Assembly (NCBI GenBank): GCA_026390575.1
Contig: JAPLFR010000008.1
Location: 310,001 to 374,000 of the forward strand
Reading direction: 5' to 3'
DNA: 64,000 bases
Origin: Ignavibacteriales bacterium
Lineage (GTDB): Bacteria > Bacteroidota > Ignavibacteria > UBA10030
The notes beneath the pieces were generated by a model. That model was not told the origin of the DNA. It searched no databases and saw only the letters and a program-made list of their open reading frames with translations. A program made the position numbers and the translations under genes. Below are positions 33,013 to 41,276 of the stretch, piece after piece (within the stretch, counting starts at the first letter, position 1; every line of letters begins with the position of its first letter).

Positions 33013-35805
33013 ATGGAAATACTAACTATTGCTGTCATCGCTCTCATCATTCTTCTCGCAATCGTATTTGCTCGTATAACAAAGCTTCAAGTAAGAGTTG
33101 AGGATCTGGAATGGCGTTCACTAAGATCAGCTAAACTTCTGGAGAGCATCCAGACAAAGGATACTGAACTGGTCAAGGATAAACCGGAGAAATACAGTGA
33201 TTCCGAACAAGCTGAAGAATCGTCCTCCGCAGCCGGCGTTTTGCCGGATACATTTGCAAAACCAGTATCGAAACCAATTTCGCTTTCCAAATCGGCAGAA
33301 ACGATACCGTTGGCACCAGCGACAATCTCTTTACCTGCTTCTGATACGCAAGCTAAGGTTGATGAACCCAAATCACGCAGTCGTGAAGAATGGGAATCTT
33401 TTATCGGTGGAAAATTACTTAATCGTATCGGTGCACTGGCTCTGATTATCGGATTGGGATTCTTCCTTAAGTATGCCTTCGATAATAATTGGTTATCGGA
33501 AACAGTACGTGTGTTGATTGGTGCGACAGTAGGATTTATCTCTCTTGGTCTGGCCTACCGGACACATCAAAAGGGATTTCAGATTTTTTCACAGGGATTG
33601 CTAGGTGCCGGTATCGCAATCCTCTATTTATCTGTCTATGCATCCTTCAACTTTTATGCATTGATGCCTCAATGGGCAGCATTTGTGTTGATGTCAGGTG
33701 TCACGGCCCTCTCGCTGGCACTGGGGATTTATTATGACTCGCTCGCAATCGGTATGCTCGGTTGGGCAGGCGGATTTCTCACTCCGATTATGCTCAGTAC
33801 CGGTTCGGCAAACGAGATAGGATTATTCACTTATATCGCTCTGCTGAATGTCGGGCTGCTTGCTATCGTCTTCATGAAAAATAAATGGGGCGTGATCGAA
33901 CCCCTCACGCTGGCATCAACATGGATTATGTACTTTGCATGGTATTTTAAATTCTATCAGGAATCCGATCTGATTATCACTGTATTTTTCATCTCGGTAT
34001 TTTGGATCCTCTTTTTCGGATTAGATTTTGCACGCCTTCGGTTCTTGAAGTTCGATACAGTTCCCTTGCAGCACGCTGTTGCCGCTGTCAATACGATCCT
34101 GTACTATATTGTATTGTACGGCCTCATCGATTACAAACACCATGAGTGGATGGCAGGAGTGACTGCTGCACTCGCCGGTATATATATCGGAGTATATTGG
34201 TGGCTGAAGCTCCGAACAGCAATTCATGAACTCGTCATCATGAGATATGTCCTCACTGCGATCGCCCTTGCTGTACTGGCAACAGCTATTCATTTTGAAG
34301 ATTTTCAAACGGTCATCGGATGGGCAATAGAAGCTGCAGCACTCTTGTGGATCGGGATCAGATGGAAGAAACAATTTGTTTCATTCAGCGCAATAGCGTT
34401 ATTTCTTTTCGCAACAGTAAAACTAATTGCTACACATGGGACTTTTGGATTTGACCCGATTGATTCTTTCCAAATATTGTTTAATGAACGATGTCTGGCT
34501 TTCGTTATTCTTGCCCTCACAGTCGGGGTCAGTGCTTATCGCATTCCGCGGTTCGAGATAAATACCATCTCTTTAACGAATACTTTTCATTTCGCATGGT
34601 GCATCATACTCTTTACGTTGGTGACGGTAGAAACAACTGACTTCTTTCGACTGAAAATTCTTGCGGCAAGCGGCTCCCATGCAGAGTCGTTGAACTTTCT
34701 GCGCCCGATTGTCTTTTCTATTGTATGGCTTGTACTCTCTATTCCACTTCTATGGGCTGGATCGCGTCAGAACCTTGAGCCATTGATCGTCTCATCTTTG
34801 GGTCTTCTTATTCTCACGTCAGGCACACTCTTTCTCTTAGGATTAGAGTACGCCCCAATTGCAGAATTTATTCCTGTCTTAAACTTCCGGGCAATGGCTT
34901 TTGTTTTGGTACTCGTAGGAGTTCTTTTACATTATTGGAGGATGAGGGCGATTCAAAACGTAAAACAATGGATGAAAATTTACACACCATCGTTAGTATA
35001 TCTCTTTTCGGCTCTCCTCTTCACATTTGTTACCGTGGAGTTGAACGATTACTTCCGACTTCACATGATCGATCAAGCAGAAGATGCCATAGAAATACTG
35101 GCCTATTCGCGGCTGATGGCATTTGCTGTCGTTTGGGCAGCACTCTCTCTGCCGATGATCTTGATCGCACAGAAAACTGAACTATCTAAATTTCGTAATT
35201 CGGGTTTGTCTATTCTCTTCCTCAGTGTGTGTACTATCATCGTTCGGGGTATCGAGTATTCTCCCATAACTTCTTTCCAAGTAATTTTGAACACCCGCTT
35301 TGCCTGTGGATTATTCGTAATTGCGGTATTGTTTATTCAACAGTTTTTACTTGCTTCGCCATCTATGGAAAATATATGGAAAAAAGAGATCCTTCAGGCA
35401 TTTCAAATCGGGATTATCGTGTTATCCCTTGTCCTGCTTACAGGAGAGACCCGAGATTACTTTGAGCAGCAGATTGTATCAACGCAGGCCAGCAATGAAA
35501 CTCTTCGTCATCTGAATAATCTTGAGCAACTTTCGTTGTCTGGCGCCTGGCTCCTCTATTCCCTGCTGCTGATTGCTCTGGGATTCTGGCGTTCGCTGCG
35601 CAGCATCCGAATCATTGCGTTCGTTCTGTTCGGATTCACCATTCTGAAAATATTCATCTACGATCTATCATACCTTGAAACATTGTATCGCATCTTCTCA
35701 TTCATTGGACTCGGGTTAATATTACTCGCTGTATCATACGCATACCAGCGTTATAAAGATATCATCTTTGGATCAGGGAATAAAAAAGAAGAGAGTAACA
35801 CTTAG
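33013..35805 (+). CDS. DUF2339-family polytopic membrane protein
   Basis: A 930-aa inner-membrane protein and the only supported plus-strand gene. It starts at ATG 33013 behind GGAGGGAGGAAGC. One N-terminal helix (MEILTIAVIALIILLAIVFA) is followed by a short coiled region and a low-complexity Ser/Pro/Ala linker to about residue 130. The conserved DUF2339 entry EEWESFIGGKLLNRIGALALIIGLGFFLKYAF follows in two blocks, and then more than 20 hydrophobic helices. Repeats of EYAPIAEF/EYSPITSF and TVETTDFFR/TVELNDYFR/TGETRDYFE recur about every 190 residues, suggesting internal duplication. Function in the family is unknown; a cell-envelope role is usually assumed. No operon partner. Confidence 0.88.
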   Translation: MEILTIAVIALIILLAIVFARITKLQVRVEDLEWRSLRSAKLLESIQTKDTELVKDKPEKYSDSEQAEESSSAAGVLPDTFAKPVSKPISLSKSAETIPLAPATISLPASDTQAKVDEPKSRSREEWESFIGGKLLNRIGALALIIGLGFFLKYAFDNNWLSETVRVLIGATVGFISLGLAYRTHQKGFQIFSQGLLGAGIAILYLSVYASFNFYALMPQWAAFVLMSGVTALSLALGIYYDSLAIGMLGWAGGFLTPIMLSTGSANEIGLFTYIALLNVGLLAIVFMKNKWGVIEPLTLASTWIMYFAWYFKFYQESDLIITVFFISVFWILFFGLDFARLRFLKFDTVPLQHAVAAVNTILYYIVLYGLIDYKHHEWMAGVTAALAGIYIGVYWWLKLRTAIHELVIMRYVLTAIALAVLATAIHFEDFQTVIGWAIEAAALLWIGIRWKKQFVSFSAIALFLFATVKLIATHGTFGFDPIDSFQILFNERCLAFVILALTVGVSAYRIPRFEINTISLTNTFHFAWCIILFTLVTVETTDFFRLKILAASGSHAESLNFLRPIVFSIVWLVLSIPLLWAGSRQNLEPLIVSSLGLLILTSGTLFLLGLEYAPIAEFIPVLNFRAMAFVLVLVGVLLHYWRMRAIQNVKQWMKIYTPSLVYLFSALLFTFVTVELNDYFRLHMIDQAEDAIEILAYSRLMAFAVVWAALSLPMILIAQKTELSKFRNSGLSILFLSVCTIIVRGIEYSPITSFQVILNTRFACGLFVIAVLFIQQFLLASPSMENIWKKEILQAFQIGIIVLSLVLLTGETRDYFEQQIVSTQASNETLRHLNNLEQLSLSGAWLLYSLLLIALGFWRSLRSIRIIAFVLFGFTILKIFIYDLSYLETLYRIFSFIGLGLILLAVSYAYQRYKDIIFGSGNKKEESNT

Positions 35806-35837
35806 TCGTACTCCCGGCAGTGTTATACTGTTGAATG

Positions 35838-36026
35838 TCAGGAAGAAATGAGCGAAGATATGAGATGGATGAATCGTTCTTCGCCGTACAGTTCATTGGC
35901 CGAATTACGAGCTTCGCTGAGACCGTCTGTGTAAAGAAACAACTTGTCCCCAGCATCGAGATACATTCGTTGTGTTGAGAATGTTCCGTATGCAAAGAGT
36001 CCGAGCGGTAAGAAGGATGACTTCAC
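35838..36026 (-). pseudogene. C-terminal fragment of a SpoIIE/PP2C-type serine phosphatase
   Basis: A GTG-initiated 62-aa frame reads SFLPLGLFAYGTFSTQRMYL, then DAGDKLFLYTDGLSEARN, then ELYGEERF. This is the C-terminal block of RsbU/SpoIIE-type PP2C phosphatases (PLGLF, LYTDG-x-EA, GEER). The catalytic N-terminal part with metal aspartates is absent, replaced by the neighbouring HEAT-like gene, whose stop is 6 nt away. It should be an inactive remnant. Confidence 0.75.
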
Positions 36027-36032
36027 CGTATT

Positions 36033-36593
36033 TCAACGTCCGACAAATGTTTTGATGTCTCCTCCATACTCCCATTCTTCTTCTCTATTTGACTTAAGTA
36101 CTTTTTTTGCGCGCGCACGAAATGCAGGAGTCGCATAGGGAAGCATTTTCCGTACTATAATCTCAAGCTCCCTCTTGAGTTCCGGCTCTTCCTGCGTAAT
36201 ATTTGCAAGCACTGTCATAGAAAATGTTCTCACAGCAATAGGTTCATCGATCGAAGAGATTAGTGCAAAACAAAGATTTGCCACAACTCCCTGCAACTCG
36301 CGCGGTATGTCTGCAAACTGAAGTATACGCACAACATTGCGCTTCACGGCGTCGGGCACCCATGGTTCCTGCATTTTTTTTATCATTGGTTTAAGCCATG
36401 GGGAAACCAACTCGGGATGTAATTCAGCGCAATGACCGATAATCCAAGCTGATTTCTTCGCCAGCGGAGCCTCCCCTTGCAGGAATAATTCCATCAACAG
36501 TTGAAAGCGGTTCTTGTCTTTCCCCACCCACTTGACAAGCTTTACTACTTGCTCTTTTGTGCGAACGGCAAGTATTTCTTTTTCAATATCCAT
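36033..36593 (-). CDS. HEAT/ARM-repeat-like hypothetical protein
   Basis: A 186-aa soluble helical protein. The sequence alternates amphipathic helices with prolines in turns, e.g. AKKSAWIIGHCAELHPELVSPW and VKRNVVRILQFADIPRELQG, and resembles HEAT or adenosylcobalamin-lyase-like repeat proteins found in Bacteroidota. It may act as a scaffold; no catalytic motif is visible. It lies between two gene remnants and has no clear operon partner. The start ATG at 36593 is not preceded by a strong ribosome binding site. Confidence 0.6.
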   Translation of the reverse strand: MDIEKEILAVRTKEQVVKLVKWVGKDKNRFQLLMELFLQGEAPLAKKSAWIIGHCAELHPELVSPWLKPMIKKMQEPWVPDAVKRNVVRILQFADIPRELQGVVANLCFALISSIDEPIAVRTFSMTVLANITQEEPELKRELEIIVRKMLPYATPAFRARAKKVLKSNREEEWEYGGDIKTFVGR

Positions 36594-36625
36594 AGATAGA
36601 AAAAATAAACCGGGTCACCGGATGA

Positions 36626-36824
36626 TTATACATCTTTCGAAAATATATCAAGCGTTGTTCGCTTCTGCCATCCCATGCGGTCACAGAATAATTCCGCTTC
36701 CTTGTTGTCACGATAGACAAAGAAATGGCATTTTGTAATCCCAACCCTGAGAAGTGCGTCTAGCGACCGCTGAGTTAAGTTTCGGCCGATCCCTCGTTTC
36801 CAGCGAATAAAACAACATGTATTT
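36626..36824 (-). pseudogene. C-terminal fragment of a GNAT acetyltransferase
   Basis: On the minus strand an open frame ending at TAA 36626 reads RGIGRNLTQRSLDALLRVGI, then TKCHFFVYRDNKEAELFCDR and MGWQKRTTLDIFSKDV. This has the acetyl-CoA-binding R-G-x-G block and the C-terminal N-x-x-A...F...MGW motif of GNAT enzymes. The N-terminal half is missing; the frame abuts the stop of the 36825-37265 gene. It is too short and start-less to work alone. Confidence 0.7.
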
Positions 36825-37265
36825 CTATTTCAACCCGAACTTCCTGATGTGCTCGTACAGAAGATATGCAGTACCGCCAGCCTGAACAGCTCCAAGAAGT
36901 GTCTTAAGCATACGGAACTCGTTCTGTTTAGCCAATTCCTGTTTCCATGGTGAGACAACATCGATCTGTTGTTGGAATTGTCCGGAAAGTGAAGTTGGAA
37001 GACTCGTGATTGATTGATGCAAAGACAATGGTACATATTCAGGGACGTCGCGCAATGATGATGGAAGAAGAATGTCTGCGTCAAAACTACGTAAGAGAGA
37101 TTGATTGATAAGCGGTTTTTTGACAAGAGTATCGCGCACTTCCATTTTGCTCTGTTCTTGTGCGGAGAGAGCATAAGTCGCAGAAAAACTCAAGACCAAA
37201 ATCCATACCACACAAGGTATAACTTGTGCAATGAGATTTCCAGATCGACCATGGATCGGCATCAT
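36825..37265 (-). CDS. Hypothetical exported protein
   Basis: A 146-aa protein with a hydrophobic N-terminal segment (LIAQVIPCVVWILVLSFSATYALSAQ) that could be a signal peptide or anchor, followed by a polar region rich in Leu-Ser and Pro-Ser turns, and a C-terminal hydrophobic segment TLLGAVQAGGTAYLLYEHIRKFG. No family is recognised. It lies between two remnants and may be lineage-specific. Start ATGATG at 37265; there is no strong ribosome binding site. Confidence 0.5.
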   Translation of the reverse strand: MMPIHGRSGNLIAQVIPCVVWILVLSFSATYALSAQEQSKMEVRDTLVKKPLINQSLLRSFDADILLPSSLRDVPEYVPLSLHQSITSLPTSLSGQFQQQIDVVSPWKQELAKQNEFRMLKTLLGAVQAGGTAYLLYEHIRKFGLK

Positions 37266-37465
37266 TGTTCGTTTTCTTCCTTTTCAAGTGAAATATCGTT
37301 TCGGCAAACAACGCCGCCGTTTTGCGAACTATCAAACGACAAATCTTTCTTGAACAAAACAGTGGAACGAGCACAATTGATTTTCTTACTGAGCCTTTCC
37401 TCAGCCATATCAAATGAGCGAGTGTCGTTGTTTGCCGTGTTATGTGCCGTAGCCGACGCCAACTG

Positions 37466-38341
37466 CTATTCTTTGTATATTTCCCGAAGGCCGCGACTGA
37501 TTGATGGAGCGACCCCGGAAAGATGTGTTTCTCTTTCGAACACCACGGTCTGCAGATGAAGACCCGGATAATGCCTGCTCTGCAGTAAGTCCTCAAGTTG
37601 CTTCACATTCGTTGTCGTCGCAGTCTCGGTGTAAGCGCGTGGTTCGAGTCCCCCGATTGATATGAACACCCTTGCGGGGAGATCCGAATGTCCGGCTGCA
37701 TACTCCGCTTCATACTTAAACGTGACAAGACTGTCGAACCAGATGGATGGACTTCCGATGATATACCTCTTGAACATTTCGGGTTGGTGGAAAAGCGCAT
37801 AGAGTCCAAAGAGACCTCCGTACGAATACCCGGCATATCCCACATCCCCCGACACCCGATAATTCTTCGTGATAAAGGGGAAGAGTTCTTCCCTCATAAA
37901 CCGGATGAACCGCGGCGCGCCACCCGTCGGCCAACCGAGCTTCTGAGGATCAGGAATTGGGGTTGGGGTAAGGTCTCCGCTGCGCAACTTGAATACCGTA
38001 CTCAAATTGTCTGTCTTATACCCCAGGCCGACGAGAATAAGTTGCGGCAATTCCCTGCCTATCTGCATCATTCGAATAATCTCATCTGTAGCAGCAAACA
38101 TCAAATTTGCATCTGTTAAATACAGAACCGGATAATAGGTTGTATCAGTCAACCGATAGTTTTCCGGCAATGATACGAAAATCTTGATCTCTTCGCCGAT
38201 GATTGAGGAATGTATGTACCTGACCTCTGTTTTGGGAAGCGTTACCGCTGCGTAAGTCATCGAGTCTGCCTGTTGCGCATTCGCGCAAGAGACGCACACA
38301 GCGAGTGTGAAAAGAAACACTTTGTAGTTGGCGAATCGCAT
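37466..38341 (-). CDS. Secreted Fes/IroE-type alpha/beta-hydrolase esterase
   Basis: A 291-aa exported esterase (pfam00756-type). ATG at 38341 has AAAGGAA upstream and gives the signal peptide MRFANYKVFLFTLAVCVSCANAQ. The domain starts IKIFVSLPENYRLTDTTYYPVLYLTDAN. The nucleophile serine is in GYAGYSYGGLFGLYAL and the likely catalytic histidine is in FERETHLSG. Family members hydrolyse siderophore esters, S-formylglutathione or acyl groups. A frame of 370 aa extends upstream, but its extra 79 residues belong to a different truncated gene; they merely share the frame. The upstream TonB-receptor remnant makes a past siderophore-uptake context possible, which is inference. Confidence 0.88.
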   Translation of the reverse strand: MRFANYKVFLFTLAVCVSCANAQQADSMTYAAVTLPKTEVRYIHSSIIGEEIKIFVSLPENYRLTDTTYYPVLYLTDANLMFAATDEIIRMMQIGRELPQLILVGLGYKTDNLSTVFKLRSGDLTPTPIPDPQKLGWPTGGAPRFIRFMREELFPFITKNYRVSGDVGYAGYSYGGLFGLYALFHQPEMFKRYIIGSPSIWFDSLVTFKYEAEYAAGHSDLPARVFISIGGLEPRAYTETATTTNVKQLEDLLQSRHYPGLHLQTVVFERETHLSGVAPSISRGLREIYKE

Positions 38342-38394
38342 GATACTAATTCCTTTCAAGATGGCTATGGCACATAACAAACATATATACGCAA

Positions 38395-38578
38395 CACATA
38401 CGACAGATGTTCCTGCTTTCGTTTCTTTGATAAATATTTGCGCCCCGACCAAATCAAGCTTCGATTCGCCATCCACTACCTTTCCTTTGATTGTTCCTTT
38501 CGGTATGTTTGTCTGTGCCCGGATGCACAATGGAATAAGGAATAAGACCATAAAGACCAAATGAATGTTCAATTTCAT
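38395..38578 (-). pseudogene. TonB-dependent receptor remnant (signal peptide and start of regulatory domain)
   Basis: From ATG 38578 (ribosome binding site GAGGGG) the frame encodes a signal peptide (MKLNIHLVFMVLFLIPLCIR) and GTIKGKVVDGESKLDLVGAQIFIKET. This is the first strand pair of the carboxypeptidase-D regulatory-like domain found at the N-terminus of many Bacteroidota TonB receptors. The match ends after AGTSV; plug and barrel are absent. It runs in frame into the esterase signal peptide. Confidence 0.8.
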
Positions 38579-38761
38579 TGTAACCCCTCATACATTGATT
38601 TCAGACTTTGTAATTATGCTATTGACAACGATAAACTATGAAGATTGTTGCGGATTTTCGTCAGAACCGATGGGTTGAGACTACTAAACCGATGGGATAA
38701 GACCAAAGAAGAGAAACGAGCCCATACAATAATCTGAACGAGGAAAATAAAAGTGTCGCGT

Positions 38762-40003
38762 TCATTCGTAGCGCAGCGATTCGACCGGATCAACGCTGGC
38801 GGCTTTGCGGGCAGGAAAAACTCCTGCCATAAAACCAATCGCAGAAAGAATTCCGACCGTGATAAGAACGAGTGAGAAAGAAAGAACAGGCCTGCCAACA
38901 AACTGCATAGCCCCCTCTTCTGCGGGAAACATCCACATTATCGATACAATCGCATAGCAGAATAAAATCCCGATCGTACCTCCTGAAAGAGCAAGGAGTA
39001 ATGATTCGAAAATAAACTGCGCCATTATATAACTCCGACGTGCACCGACTGCCATTTTGATGCCAATTTCTCTTGTTCTCTCTTTCACAACAACATACAT
39101 AACATTAGCAACTCCAACACCTGCAATAAGCAGCGTAAGGAATCCAATAGAGAAAAGAAAGATAGAAACACCAAACCCGATTTTATTGCTGATCTTTTCA
39201 GCTTCGATAAAATCCCACATCTGAAGAGCGCGCTCGTCTTTCGTATCAAATCTGTATTTACGGCCGAGGACTTCATAAATAGAACTTTTTATCATTTCCT
39301 GTCTGCCCGGATCCGACGGTTGGAGGACAATGCTATTCACATTTTTATATCCATAGGATGTACGAAATGTCGTATATGGTATAATCGCGCGACGAGTATC
39401 GGGACCGTTATTCATCGCTGTTTGTACTTTTTTTTGAATGATGCCAACCATAATGTAGGGAACGCGATCAACCATAATGGTCTTGCCTATCGGATCTTCC
39501 TCTTTAAAAAGATCCTTTGCGATTTTTGTGCCAAGGACAAGAACGCGTCTCTGCTGCTCGACATCCACTTCATTAAGAAATCGTCCGCCGCTTGCCGGAT
39601 ACATACGCCGCATTTCTTCAAATCCGGGATCAACTCCCTCACACTCCGTCGTTGTATTATTTTTCCCGTAACTAAGAGTCACATTATTATGATACTGAGG
39701 AGAAATCAAACCTATACCCGGTACAGACTTACTAATTAATTCGACATCTTCCTCAACAAACCGAATTCTTCTTCCTTTTGGTAATCCCTGATACACAAGC
39801 CCAGTTTCCCCACCGTATAAAATAATGATACGATTACCAGCATTCATCATTCCTTTCATCATTTGCTCACCCAGCCCCCGCCCAAATGACAGAAGCAGTA
39901 CAACGGCAATCGTCCCCCACGTGATGGCGATAAGCGTCAATGCGGCACGTGTACGATGCGCACGAAGATCATACAGGAAATCTCTAAATAGTTCAAAAAA
40001 CAT
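38762..40003 (-). CDS. MacB-type ABC transporter permease (second)
   Basis: A 413-aa permease of the MacB/FtsX type, without an ATPase domain. It has an N-terminal helix (TRAALTLIAITWGTIAVVLLLS), a periplasmic MacB core of about 240 residues, and three C-terminal helices with the coupling block VKERTREIGIKMAVGARRS and the end PARKAASVDPVESLRYE. It lies 29 nt from the 40033-41265 permease, which has the same plan, so the pair probably form a heterodimer. With the adaptor at 41277-42392 it resembles a MacAB-like exporter. Confidence 0.85.
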   Translation of the reverse strand: MFFELFRDFLYDLRAHRTRAALTLIAITWGTIAVVLLLSFGRGLGEQMMKGMMNAGNRIIILYGGETGLVYQGLPKGRRIRFVEEDVELISKSVPGIGLISPQYHNNVTLSYGKNNTTTECEGVDPGFEEMRRMYPASGGRFLNEVDVEQQRRVLVLGTKIAKDLFKEEDPIGKTIMVDRVPYIMVGIIQKKVQTAMNNGPDTRRAIIPYTTFRTSYGYKNVNSIVLQPSDPGRQEMIKSSIYEVLGRKYRFDTKDERALQMWDFIEAEKISNKIGFGVSIFLFSIGFLTLLIAGVGVANVMYVVVKERTREIGIKMAVGARRSYIMAQFIFESLLLALSGGTIGILFCYAIVSIMWMFPAEEGAMQFVGRPVLSFSLVLITVGILSAIGFMAGVFPARKAASVDPVESLRYE

Positions 40004-40032
40004 AATAAGCTATGAATGAAGTGACAAGAAAA

Positions 40033-41265
40033 TTATGTTCTCAGACATTCAACAACATCAAGATTGGATGCGCGCCGAGCGGGCATCAATCCTGCTAATA
40101 AACCAACAGTAATCAAAACGAATACTGTGATAAGGACAACTTCCATCGACAAAATTGGTGTTCCCACATATTCTTTGATCGGTAAGAAACTTAAAGCAGC
40201 GATAATGCCATACGAAATAATAAATCCAATCGCTGAGCCTGTAAAGACTATAAAGAAAGTTTCAGAAAAGAATTGAAAAAGAATATTTACTTTCGTTGCA
40301 CCAACGGCACGCTTCACACCGATTTCTTTAATGCGCTCCTGCACAACGATAAACATGATGTTCGCGACACCGAGCCCGGCAACTCCCAGCGTAAAACTAC
40401 CGATAAGACCGAGAAAGATATTGATTCCAAGAAACATATAGAATGCCAACCGGTCAAAATCAGTGGTATCCCAAATCCATACTGCATTTTGATCTGTTGG
40501 ATCGAATCTGTACTTCTTGCTCAGTGCTTCCCGAACCTGTTGTGCAGTTTCTTCACCCAAACGGGGATCTCTCACCTGATAAATAATATTATTCAAATAG
40601 ACCGAGCCATAAACAGATTCAAACGTTGTGAGTGGGATAAAGATACGATCCTGATCTCTGCTATTATACGATGACGGTTGTGTTTTCTTTTGCATAACTC
40701 CAATAACAGTAAAAGGTGTTCGACCGATGAAAATCGTCTTACCAATCGCGTTTTGTTCGGCGAAAAGAAATTCTTTCACCTTGTCGCCGATAACAGCGAC
40801 ACGGCGCCTCTCTTGAATATCGAGCGTATTAATATATCGCCCACCGGCTTCCGGATTAATATTGCGTATATCACCGTAGACCACATTGACCCCAGAGATA
40901 AGCGGAGTCAGAATATTTTCTCCGACACGTGTCGGTGTCCGTTTGCCAAATTCCGGACTGATGCCGGAAACATTCGGTACCTGTGCAGCAATGAGTTTTG
41001 TATCCTCTTCAACGAACGACAGTGATCTCCCAATTCCATAACCTGCGTACGGTTTCGTTGTTTTCCCGGGCCACACAATCGCAAGCCCTTCGCCAATGCC
41101 ATGCATATTCGCCATGGTTTGTTTCCTAAACCCAACACCAAAGGCTACCAGCACAACGATAGCCACCGTTCCCCAAATAATTCCGAACATCGTGAGAAAA
41201 GCCCGCAGCTTCTGCGCCTTTAAATCGACAATAAATTCCGATATAATTGTGCGAAACGTCTCCAT
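40033..41265 (-). CDS. MacB-type ABC transporter permease (first)
   Basis: A 410-aa permease paralogous to its neighbour. The N-terminus reads KLRAFLTMFGIIWGTVAIVVLVAFGVG, the periplasmic core includes IGKTIFIGRTPFTVIGVMQKK, and the coupling block is VQERIKEIGVKRAVGATKV before three helices. It ends PARRASNLDVVECLRT. Eleven nt separate it from the adaptor gene. No ATPase is found on either side; a separate LolD/MacB-type ATPase elsewhere would be needed. Confidence 0.85.
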   Translation of the reverse strand: METFRTIISEFIVDLKAQKLRAFLTMFGIIWGTVAIVVLVAFGVGFRKQTMANMHGIGEGLAIVWPGKTTKPYAGYGIGRSLSFVEEDTKLIAAQVPNVSGISPEFGKRTPTRVGENILTPLISGVNVVYGDIRNINPEAGGRYINTLDIQERRRVAVIGDKVKEFLFAEQNAIGKTIFIGRTPFTVIGVMQKKTQPSSYNSRDQDRIFIPLTTFESVYGSVYLNNIIYQVRDPRLGEETAQQVREALSKKYRFDPTDQNAVWIWDTTDFDRLAFYMFLGINIFLGLIGSFTLGVAGLGVANIMFIVVQERIKEIGVKRAVGATKVNILFQFFSETFFIVFTGSAIGFIISYGIIAALSFLPIKEYVGTPILSMEVVLITVFVLITVGLLAGLMPARRASNLDVVECLRT

Positions 41266-41276
41266 AAGAATCTCAA

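Noticed and set aside
37262-37462. 66-aa frame between the esterase and the exported protein, overlapping the latter by 4 nt
   Set aside because: It starts at TTG with no ribosome binding site, has no recognised family and low-complexity composition. The ATGA overlap alone is not enough.
38341-38578. A true TonB-receptor/esterase fusion protein
   Set aside because: The esterase has its own signal peptide and ribosome binding site at 38341, and the upstream part stops matching receptors after about 60 residues.
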